From positions 23,036,740 to 23,100,739 of the forward strand of contig CAIIXF020000010.1 of NCBI GenBank assembly GCA_903813345.2: a stretch of DNA of 64,000 bases, given 5' to 3'. The DNA comes from Owenia fusiformis (lineage: Eukaryota > Annelida > Polychaeta > Sabellida > Oweniidae). A model generated the notes under the pieces. It was not told the DNA's origin, ran no database searches, and saw only the letters and a program-made list of their open reading frames with translations. The translations under genes and the position numbers were made by a program. The stretch's first letter is position 1; each line of letters begins with the position of its first letter. Shown in pieces: positions 12,004 through 43,165 of this stretch.

Positions 12004-12939
12004 CTGATAATTACGGTTGGCCAAGACTATAAGGCCCACTAATTGAGGCCACCCACTGTTACGCAGTATATGGCATACATTAATGGTTGCACGGTATTTG
12101 TGATACGGGTGGATATGCCATACCATGGGCTTTCAACTAGAAGGGTAGGCAACTTCCCATATTTCATACATAAACATTGCCTTTGGGTTTTCAAAATTGG
12201 AGAATGTACACATTCCAAGAAAATCTTATTTTGTTCTTTTTATTGATGATTAAAAGAAATAACTCAAAAATAAAAACATGATCTTCTACATACATCTTGA
12301 TAATTTAATAAAAATTGGAATTCATCATAATTATGACACAGAAAGTGAACATTCTCCCACAAATTATGTTTTTATTGGAATGTGTTCTTGAATAATTACC
12401 CACAATGCAATACTCAAAGAGAACATCTTGATAAATCTTATTCTTATTGGTCTCTTTTGTTTACTTTTACATGATATTGAATATATTTTATGCTTAAATC
12501 ATATTAAAAATTGATTTTTATTCAAAATAATACTAAAACATATACATTTATCTAATACTTTTTGAAATATTGCCATAAAAGGGAAGCATGGCATTGTTCA
12601 TTTTGAAGGTCTCATGTTATTATATAGAGTTGCATACCCTTCTAGTTGAAAGCCCATGGCCATACTCACCTGCGGTATATGGCATATTCCGCAGGTGAGT
12701 ATGCGATATTCCGCAGTGAATATGCGATACATTGATTTCAGTGCCCGATACTCAGTACTCACCTCCGAAATATGTCATACTCACTTGCGGAATATGCCAT
12801 ATACCGCAAGTGAGTATGGCATATTCACCCGTATCACAAATACCGCGCAACCATGAATGTATGCCATATACCACGTAACAGCGGGTGGCCTCAATTAGTG
12901 GGCCTTTTTGTCATAGTCTTGGCCAACCGTAATTATCAG
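12004..12939. mobile_element. Long-TIR MITE carrying a nested insertion
   Basis: Outer inverted repeats run about 115 bp: left begins CTGATAATTACGGTTGGCCA, right ends with its complement at 12939, and both continue through GGCCCACTAATTGAGGCCACC. A second element (12124-12658) is inserted inside. Between 12659 and 12830 the remaining core has several alternating short palindromes built on GCGGAATATGCCATA and ACTCACCTGCGG. The duplication at the outer ends is unclear, so the superfamily is not assigned. Non-coding. Confidence 0.7.
12124..12658. mobile_element. 535-bp element with 7-bp target duplication
   Basis: Ends CATGGGCTTTCAACTAGAAG and its complement, flanked on both sides by GCCATAC (12117-12123 and 12659-12665). 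Internally homologous, in opposite orientation, to the element at 35743-36308 (shared TTCATTTTGAAG, GGAAGCATGGCA and ATTCTCCCACAA-type stretches). It is inserted into the long-TIR MITE. No open frame for a transposase. Confidence 0.8.
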
Positions 12940-13159
12940 TTAAAAGAGAGACACATGCTAAATTACAATTTCACCACCCCTCATTAAAAGGGCGTTCAAA
13001 TTGAGAAATTAAATATAACGCAAAGAAGTAGGACGTCAAAATATTTTCACAGAATAGGCAGATTGCGTACAATTTTAAAAAATTGTCACAAATTCAGCAC
13101 ATAATTGGAAAGCTTATATTGCGTCCTTTTTATCCTAAAAATCAAATAAAGAACTTTGG

Positions 13160-13691
13160 CACTGGTGATCCACTCGATTACGCTGGTTACCAAAACGGTT
13201 CGTTTTGGTAACAAAATGTCGGAACGTCGAAGGTACTATTTTTCTTTTTTCCTTATTTCACGCGTTGTAGGCAGAATCCCCACGACGTTTTTTCTCACAA
13301 ACGTATATCAGTATCATATGTTTTAGAAAATGTTCATGTTTGCGAAAAAATAGCTCAGAAGACGAATCGTCAATTTAATTCCTCACTTTAGTTACATAAA
13401 CGGTTTTGGTTAAAAGTACAGATCTTAACTGTTTTTCGAAAAACCGTTTATGTAACTTAAGTGAAGAATTAAATCGACGATTCTGTTGTGTTCTGAACTA
13501 TTTGTTCGCACATATGTACATTTTCTTAAACATATGATACTGATACACGTTTGTGTTAAAAAATGTCGTTGGAATTCTGCATACAACGTGTGAAATAAGG
13601 AAAAGAGAAAAATCGTACCTTCGAAGTTCCGACATTTTGTTACCAAAACGAACCGTTTTGGTAACCAGCGTAATCGAGTGGATCACCAGTG
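13160..13691. mobile_element. Foldback MITE, Transib-like ends, copy 1
   Basis: Nearly the whole 532-bp element is one inverted repeat: arms begin CACTGGTGATCCACTCGATT and pair over more than 200 bp around a short centre near 13420-13440. Flanked by TTTGG on both sides (13155-13159 and 13692-13696). A 5-bp duplication and a CAC terminus are features of Transib elements, relatives of RAG recombinase substrates; the assignment is inference. Short open frames here are palindrome by-products. Confidence 0.7.
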
Positions 13692-14433
13692 TTTGGGGAC
13701 TGAGAAATTAAGTGTAACGCATAGAACTTTTAATATATAATAGATAACGAAACTATGTGGAACCACGGACCCAAAGTCGTGGTGGGAACTTATCAGTCGG
13801 CGTTCGTTGACTTACACTCCCTCCAAATGTTTGGCAACCCTAACCCAAATTAATTGGTTTCTAATGTCAAAATTATATTTGAACAATTTTTTCCCGTGTT
13901 CTCCTTTTGACATAACACAGGGGATTTATCTTAAAAATTACCTTGAAGCTCTCCAACTTAAATCCTATACTAAGAAAACTAAACGATAAAGGTCTAGCCT
14001 GTAAAAAATAGACATTCAATTTTTTGGAAGGAAGAGTATACTGAATTAAAATGTCCTGTGGTCGGTTTTTCACCCTCTGACCACGGACCATTTGGTCTTT
14101 TACAGTTTCATTTTCAAACCTTGCTCTGGGGCTAGCTGTCTTTTTCATACACCCCACACAAGGACACACAAATTCAACCCCGATGTTGAGATTGTGAGTG
14201 AGGAAGTTTCCAGTGAGTTGTGAGTTACTCTACTGAGCTGACAGAAGTCAGAAACTTTTGAGCCAGCTGTGTTCAGTAACCAGTGAGCCAAATGGGCAAG
14301 ACATGCGTTACAGTTTTTTTAAAAATATTTTGACGTTTCTCAATAAAAAGTTACAAAAATATTCATAGACAATTAATTGTTCGAAGGAATCACTCCAATG
14401 GGGATCTTGAGTGAGGTACATGTACTTTCTAAT

Positions 14434-14910
14434 CACGGACGTCAAGTAAGTTTCTGGGAGCATAGATTATTTAAGAGGACTGGAAACAAGGATGACCTAC
14501 CTTTTTATTACCTGAATCTCGCCTGAAATTAGCTCATCTTGGTGACTGTAACCTGTATATCTGTATCAATAGTCTCTTTGTATCGCATCTGCCTCAATTT
14601 TAAAGTTTTATTGGTATTTTTAATATGATTTCACTGTTTTTGTGAACTGGACGATTCAGCCAAGCAAATGCCAGCTGACCTGTTCAAAGTACTTTTATTA
14701 CTAATTATCGCAAATGACAATAATTTTGGAAACAATATTATACTTTAAATAGACTACTAAGCATCTAAGGTAAGTAAAACTAGATGAACAACTGAGTCAA
14801 TAGTGATAAATAGGCCAACACGAGTTGGCAGATTTGAAATAGACTGCCATCTTGTTTCCAGTCCTCTTTATAATCTCAAGCTTTCGCCAGGAACTTACTT
14901 GACGTCCGTG
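14434..14910. mobile_element. 477-bp MITE with 8-bp target duplication
   Basis: Inverted ends CACGGACGTCAAGTAAGTT and complement, followed inside by a second conserved block (AAGAGGACTGGAAACAAG). Flanked by TTTCTAAT at 14426-14433 and 14911-14918. An 8-bp duplication fits hAT or P-type transposases. Non-coding. Confidence 0.75.
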
Positions 14911-15704
14911 TTTCTAATGAGCTAAATCATACTGCCAGCTATATCTGCGAGAAAACCCACTCACACAGTACCATAGGGTCTGGTTGAGGACTAATTTATT
15001 GGGTTCATAATACGTTGTATTGCATGTGCGTCCTCATATCAGGGGACGGTTGCATTAGATGAGGATAAGGAAACTTGAAGGCAAAACCTATGTGCTCTGG
15101 CGAGAGGTGGGGAAAGAAGGCTTCAAGTGATGATGGAGACTGTTTTGTTGTTGTTTTTAGATGTGGATGCGTCCCCATGGGAAAATCCTGCGGACGCCTA
15201 TGTACTGGCATGATAAAATAAACAAAGATATAAAATATCTATTATTTTTTATAAATTATAATTTATTAGATCTATCACAAATTACAAGATACACCTGACA
15301 TAGTTTCTGACATAGAACCTAAAAAGTTCATGTATTATTTACCTTGATTATGTAAATCATAAATACAGAAAAGGTACAGGGCTCCCAACAGGAACTAGGT
15401 CATTGGCAGAAACATTTTCAATGTATCAGTTCAGTCTTGGAAAAATAACAGTTTTTATTTATTTTATCAGTTTATATGACACAGTTGTAAAAGCCAAGCT
15501 CAGATTGTAGCAACGGCCATGACTTGTCAATAAGATCTGACTGGATCTAGACTGTGGGGAGGTGTGGTGGCTTACCAGTATAAATACCTGTAAGAGCCCT
15601 ACTGTATTTATTCTACTAATTTCTTTAATAAAAGGTACATTTGACTGTTTAATATAAAAAGATTCAATGATCTAATGGTCACTTTTCAAGATTAAAACTT
15701 GTCA

Positions 15705-36965
<21,261 letters not shown>

Positions 36966-37114
36966 GCCGAAACCTTAGTTTTTATAATGCGTGAGCTGCT
37001 CGAAAATTCGACCGGTACTTCTGGCGGAAGTTATGATTCTACTAAAATACGAACGCATATAAAATTGAACGTTCGCATTCATAATAGTCTACCAGTGTGT
37101 CTGCCGTTCAGAAT

Positions 37115-37534
37115 AAGGAGAGGCATCAAAAGTTCAATGTCTGATAGGAAACTAAATAAATCTAGTTTTGAGTTGGACCCCCCTCCCCTCAAAACTAAAT
37201 ACAATGAAAGTTGATCGCGGACTTTTCACATGTTTTAGCGACTCAATTTGGACTTTCATGGGGGCAGTACTATAACTTATTTATTAAATAATTCTTAAAA
37301 CATGTGCCAACAATAATAGGCATAATATCCCATGTTGCATGCATCTTGGTGAAGAAGGCATCTGGTAAAGTCTTTATTTTTAAACCATTCCAAGGCATTT
37401 TGAGTTGAAATTGCAACTTAAAATTAAATGTTGAAATTTGTTGAATAGCAAACTGAAATGGCTTTGACCCCCTCCCCCCAAACTAGATTTACTTAGTTTT
37501 CTATCAGACATTGATCTTTTGATGCCTCCCCTAA
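37115..37534. mobile_element. Inverted-repeat element upstream of LONP1
   Basis: Arms of about 80 bp: GAGGCATCAAAAGTTCAATG…TCTAGTTTTGAG at the left and the complement (…CAAACTAGATTTACTTAG…TTTGATGCCTCCCC) at the right. It sits 150 bp from the LONP1 start codon, so it may lie in the promoter region. No clear target duplication. Confidence 0.55.
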
Positions 37535-37890
37535 GTTAACGTTACTAGAAAATCGCTCTCAATAGGAGTTTTGTGTCCTTTTTTCTTCACAGGTGTAAAA
37601 TACAGTCTCGAATTAGAATGCTGAATAGTACAGTTTCTAAGTAAAGCTGACGTAATAGATGTCACCCTCGTCATTCTTCGTTTTGCTTGGGCCAGACTGC
37701 CATATCCATCCATGTTATGAAAAAAGTGATGGTTGAATCTGTCTGAAACCCAAATGGCAAACTATGAGATGACCCTGTCAATGTAGCTATTGTGATTTAT
37801 CAAAAAAAATTTGGTTGTCAAACGCAAAAACCAAGGTTTTAAAGAATCTTAGCATTGCATCAATGGAGATTTGGCCCAAGTTTTTTCAAA

Positions 37891-39486
37891 TCGTCATGGA
37901 AATTGATTTAAATGACATAACTGTATGAATGAAATTATTGTGGAAAATTTTCACTGAATTTAAATATGCAATTAAAAAGAAAGAAAACTTAGTCGTTAGA
38001 GGTTAAAACGTTCAGCTTTGATGAAAAATATTGTTACTGTGGCTACTCGTGTTTTGGAGAGGCAAGGCAAATTACTAAAATATTTGAACATACACTAAAG
38101 TGTTCATACAGCGTATGTGTTAATACAAGCATCATTAGATCAGATATGTCAATTGTCCTAGTCAGAGAATTTTTTGTGTTAATGAAAACACAGAATGTCT
38201 TCTGCGCTAAGGGCTGATGTATTGTATTGTATTGTATTGTATTGTATTGTATTGTATTGTATTGTATTGTATTGCATAAACTACAAACATCACTTACACT
38301 TTCACCAAATATCTGAAACTTAAATTCCAAGATCAGAGAAGCGATACTCGTTTGTATGCATTTCCCGCGGGGCAAAGGAACATCAGTTTAGAAATATCTA
38401 TTCTGAATTCCATTCCCCGCCACCCAAGGGGTTCGTCATGGAAATTGATTTAAATGACATAACTGTATGAATGAAATTATTGTGGAAAATTTTCACTGAA
38501 TTTAAATATGCAATTAAAAAGAAAGAAAAATTAGTCGTTAGAGGTTAAAACGTTCAGCTTTGATGAAAAATATTGTTACTGTGGCTACTCGTGTTTTGGA
38601 GAGGCAAGGCAAATTGCTAAAATATTTGAACATACACTAAAGTGTTCATACAGCGTATGTGTTAATACAAGCATCATTAGATCAGATATGTCAATTGTCC
38701 TAGTCAGAGAATTTTTTGTGTTAATGAAAACACAGAATGTCTTCTGCGCTAAGGGCTGATGTATTGTATTGTATTGTATTGTATTGTATTGTATTGTATT
38801 GTATTGCATAAACTACAAACATCACTTACACTTTCACCAAATATCTGAAACTTAAATTCCAAGATCAGAGAAGCGATACTCGTTTGTATGCATTTCCCGC
38901 GGGGCAAAGGAACATCAGTTTAGAAATATCTATTCTGAATTCCATTCCCCGCCACCCAAGGGGTTCGTCATGGAAATTGATTTAAATGACATAACTGTAT
39001 GAATGAAATTATTGTGGAAAATTTTCACTGAATTTAAATATGCAATTAAAAAGAAAGAAAAATTAGTCGTTAGAGGTTAAAACGTTCAGCTTTGATGAAA
39101 AATATTGTTACTGTGGCTACTCGTGTTTTGGAGAGGCAAGGCAAATTGCTAAAATATTTGAACATACACTAAAGTGTTCATACAGCGTATGTGTTAATAC
39201 AAGCATCATTAGATCAGATATGTCAATTGTCCTAGTCAGAGAATTTTTTGTGTTAATGAAAACACAGAATGACTTCTGCGCTAAGGGCTGATGTATTGTA
39301 TTGTATTGTATTGTATTGTATTGTATTGCATAAACTACAAACATCACTTACACTTTCACCAAATATCTGAAACTTAAATTCCAAGATCAGAGAAGCGATA
39401 CTCGTTTGTATGCATTTCCCGCGGGGCAAAGGAACATCAGTTTAGAAATATCTATTCTGAATTCCATTCCCCGACACCCAAGGGGT
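37891..39486. repeat. Three tandem ~530-bp units with a shrinking TATTG run
   Basis: Units 37891-38432 (542 bp), 38433-38964 (532 bp) and 38965-39486 (522 bp). They differ by only a handful of substitutions, and in the number of TATTG pentamers: 11, 9 and 7. Each starts TCGTCATGGAAATTG and ends CACCCAAGGGGT. Predicted short proteins across the units are repeats of one chance frame. Near-identity implies a very recent duplication (or assembly effect). Confidence 0.9.
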
Positions 39487-39725
39487 TCATATGCGACTCG
39501 ACACTCTGCAAAGGTAGGGAACGACTGGATTCTCATCCCTATTTTCCACTGTGTAGTTTCCAGTTTAGTTACATCATGTGACGAGTATATGGGATTACAC
39601 AAGAACCATACAGGTATAGATCATTGATGGAACGGCGAATGATTCATACAATTTATCAGAGGTTAGAGGGCGCATTCCACGACCTACGTTAGACCCCAGT
39701 CCCTGAAGGGCATATCATTTACGCA

Positions 39726-39844
39726 ATCCCTTGTTAATACTATCAGTAACGTATTGTAAGGGGCAGGCCGAGATGAATTGTGCTAATCCTTGTTAATACT
39801 ATCAGTAACGTATTGTAAGGGGCAGGCCGAGATGAATTGTGCTA
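39726..39844. repeat. 59-bp perfect tandem duplication
   Basis: TCC-TTGTTAATACTATCAGTAAC…GAATTGTGCTA occurs twice with a 59-bp period. No coding content. Confidence 0.8.
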
Positions 39845-39915
39845 TTTTTTGTTGGTTCTGGAATATCATTGATCATGACGTCATTTGTATGATTTCCTCT
39901 TTTCTTTCCAAAAGC

Positions 39916-40007
39916 TAGAAATTGATACGAGGTGTAGTACCTAAGGTATGCTATCTGACAGGGCCGATAGCATATCTTGGGTATAGTACACCTCGTACCA
40001 ATTTCTA
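39916..40007. repeat. 92-bp near-perfect palindrome
   Basis: Arms TAGAAATTG-TACGAGGTGTA…GGTATGCTATC and GATAGCATATC…TACACCTCGTACCAATTTCTA with a 10-base loop (TGACAGGGCC). Probably a small MITE or hairpin; it could fold in RNA. Confidence 0.65.
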
Positions 40008-40711
40008 ACTTTCGCCGCCCCCTCCTCGTCTATATATATGTATAGTTTGCGTTATGATTGAAAATAGCTGGTCACAAATTCAGCACACCATTGTGAAGCT
40101 TATTTCGCATTCTTTAATCTCGTTTACTTTCTCGTTTAATGTTTAGTTTAATATAGTTTATTTTTGTGTCACAAGCAATAATATTAAAATACATTTAAAA
40201 CACTTTTTTTTAAAAACATTGCTTCTAGCCGATGCCGGCTTATGAGACACCAAGTTGATACATGTGTGGGTAATATTAAAATTCCCATGTGAAAATTACT
40301 AAATGCACAATAAGACAGTGATAGAGACCATAATTTTTGTATACTGAGTTCACTGTTTACTTCCACTTACTAAGAGGAGACATCTTCCCCAAGGTTGATG
40401 TTCCTGGGAGGAAATGGAAAGAGAAACCCTGCTTAATCAGTGATATAAGGGCCCTCTGGTTGGCCCAATACCCTCCTGAGGGGTCCCCCATATCACAGTG
40501 GATCTACAGATTTGCATCTTGTATATATTTTGGCAGTATCACAGTTCTAAATAGTATGTAAAAGTGCTGTAAAGTGGCAGAATCAATATCATATGGCCTT
40601 TATCCCCAGACAAGCAACTTATGTATAATTGAATATCAACAAATAGAATACAGTATGAGAAAATATACATTATAATTTGTTGTTATGGAATTATCTCAAA
40701 TAGAGGTACTG

Positions 40712-41222
40712 TTAAAGTCTTTCTAGATCAAAGTTTCTTTTACTGAACATCTTAAATAATGTACTTGCAAAAGCTCTCTGTATACAGGGCGTGTGCATAA
40801 GTCTAGTAAACAGCAGAATATGATCATTTGAACCAGTATCAATGCTAGGGGCCAGCTTATTAACAATAGCCAGAAATTTTTTCCTCAAAACATTGTAGTG
40901 AGAGCATTTGAGAGTGAAGTGTATCTCGTCCTCAATCTCATTAGAGTCACATAAAGCACATTTTCGATCCTCAAGAGGTGTATTGGTATAACGGCCAGTT
41001 TCAATGTGTAGTTTCAATGTTCCAGTTCTCAGTTTTGCAAGAATACTTCTATGATGGCGTGGCATAAACATTTCAATGTATGCTTTAGTTGATGCACCAT
41101 ATTTAAATTGGCGATATGTTCTCAGTTTATTGCCATTAGTTTCATTATTTTTATCATTCCAGATATTTCGAAGAAAAGGATCAGTAGTCTGTAGTCTGTA
41201 ATCAATTACATGTAATCCGGGC
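40712..41222 (-). pseudogene. LINE 3'-end fragment (ORF2 C-terminus)
   Basis: An open frame of about 160 residues reading …RSILAKLRTGTLKLHIETG, then a zinc-ribbon CALCDSNEIEDEIHFTLKC, ending at SKRNFDLERL. This wording is typical of the C-terminal end of non-LTR ORF2 proteins. There is no reverse transcriptase upstream, so it is a 5'-truncated remnant; it differs from the LINE at 30456. Confidence 0.7.
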
Positions 41223-41423
41223 ATGTGATGTAATGAAATTACGTGTAATGTATACAACTTTTAATAATAAATTACGAAATTAGGTGTAACGCATGGAACT
41301 TTTAACAATACTAGTAGGTGACGAAAGTTTCGAAGACTGGGACAATCATATACATTTTTTGTTATGATTTGACTGAAAAGTTAGCTACGCATCCATCTCA
41401 CCACCATTGAAAACCATTATACA

Positions 41424-41945
41424 CACTGGTGATCCACTCGATTACGCTGGTTACCGAAACGGTTCGTTTTGGTAACAAAATGTCGGAACATCGAAGGTAC
41501 GATTTTTCTTTTTTCCTTATTTCACACGTTGTAGGCAGAATTCTCACGACATTTTTAACACAAACGTGTATTAGTATCATATGTTTAGGAAAATGTACAT
41601 ATTTGCGAACAAATAGTTCAGAAGACGACAGAATCGTCGATTTAATTCCTCACTTAAGTTACATAAACGGTTTTCGAAAAACAGTTAAGATCTGCACTTT
41701 TAACCCAAACCGTTTATGTTACTTAAGTGAGAAATTAAATCGACGATTCTGCTATTTTTTCGCAAACATGTACATTTTCTAAAGCATATGATACTGATAT
41801 ACGTTTGTGAGAAAAAACGTCGTGTGGATTCTGCCTACAACGCGTGAAATAAGGAAAAAAGAAAAATCGTACCTTCGACGGTCCGACATTTTGTTACCAA
41901 AACGAACCGTTTCGGTAACCAGCGTAATCGAGCGGATCACCAGTG
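41424..41945. mobile_element. Foldback MITE, Transib-like ends, copy 2
   Basis: 522-bp near-complete palindrome homologous to 13160-13691, same CACTGGTGATCC ends, flanked by ATACA on both sides (41419-41423 and 41946-41950). Its central loop is in the opposite orientation to that of copy 1. The 5-bp duplication is perfect. Confidence 0.75.
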
Positions 41946-43165
41946 ATACATGAATTAAATCCAACTTTCAAGAATCAACAAAAGGCGCATCCTTGATTAA
42001 AGGGCATTTCACTTCATTCCACATAGCTGCTGTATAACAGCAACGTAATTTGTAATAAATTCTGCAGCACTTTGCAAGTTAAGGTAAAATTTAATTCTAA
42101 AAATTCAAAAACTTCGATCCTAAGCAAATGATAAGGAATTTTGTGAATTTGAAAACTTCAATGTTGCGGGATTTTGCGGGATATTTGAAGGGATTCGCTC
42201 GACCCGCGAATAAGCGTAATGTTGATCAAATTCGCGGGATAATCCCCGCGAAGCGCGACACTTGACAGTCCTGCTTCTATAATGTTGCCCCGCCTACCCC
42301 AAACTCGAGTTACCATAGTAACCATATTTTTCCAAAATAAGATGGATTGATGAAACTTGGAATATTGATATATGTGTTATCATTTTACGTACCCCATGAA
42401 AATGTCAAGTATGAAGTCATTAAAATCTTAGAGATTTTTTCTCAGAACTTATTGATTAACCTCCTATAAAAATATTTAAGCTTGTGAATCATAGGCCAAA
42501 GTAAAAGTACCAGCCATAAGCTCAATATATCTTCCATGGTTCAACTCTCTGAACACCCATTCAGCAAACCTTTTTAACATAGAAATGACATTAGTGTAAC
42601 ATTTATTATATCTGATCCAGTTCCTAAATGGATTTCTTCAACATAACAATATAACAGTCAAAAATATATGATATATTACTTTTAAGCAAGTTGTTTTATT
42701 GTTTGCATCATTAACATAAAATATAACTACATGTAGTAAAATTACATAATACATGTTTTTGTCAAAAGCAATCATGAAATGTAAACAATCACAAATATGT
42801 CAATATCCAACAAAAGCTGAAACTAAGGTAATTTTGACATTCTACTGCATAAATAAAATTACTCAAAAATCTAGGTTTAAGGTATTTCAGTGTTCTCCTT
42901 TTAAACCAAAACAGACAATTTTTCCATCTCAGTAGATTGTTGAAGTCTATTGTAGTTTGAAATTGTACTCATCAACTACATTAGGATAGTGTCCCAGGCT
43001 TTTCTGTATGCCACATAGTTTGTTAGTTTTCTAATTGTTCTTTAGTGTATGCCACTTCTGTGAACCTAACTCCCTGTATTGTATGTGCATCGTGCACAAA
43101 TATATTACATACTATTTGGCAGAATTAATGGTAGTCCTATAATAAATATCCTAATTTTTCCTATA

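Larger units (their letters stand above)
11745..15704. other. Intergenic region between SLC12 and LONP1
   Basis: Separates the 5' end of SLC12 from the 3' end of LONP1. It is filled largely by inverted-repeat transposons (12004-12939, 13160-13691, 14434-14910). The left border must hold the SLC12 promoter and the right border the LONP1 3' UTR, but no specific signal is clear enough to place. No gene recognised. Confidence 0.6.
36966..43165. other. Intergenic region between LONP1 and NDUFS4
   Basis: 6.2 kb between the LONP1 start and the NDUFS4 stop, both on the minus strand. It holds an inverted-repeat element, a three-fold tandem repeat, a duplicated 59-mer, a 92-bp palindrome, a LINE fragment, and a Transib-like foldback element. 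From 42.0 to 43.1 kb nothing is recognised; the NDUFS4 3' UTR must lie there. Confidence 0.65.

Noticed and set aside
13873-14169. 98-residue minus-strand frame
   Set aside because: No start context, splice site or recognisable domain; low-complexity basic peptide.
38043-39347. Three similar minus-strand open frames ending LASPKHE
   Set aside because: One chance frame copied by the tandem triplication; the middle is the translated TATTG run.
41429-41964. Open frames on both strands at 13.5 and 41.5-41.9 kb
   Set aside because: They are mirror translations of the two arms of a foldback element.
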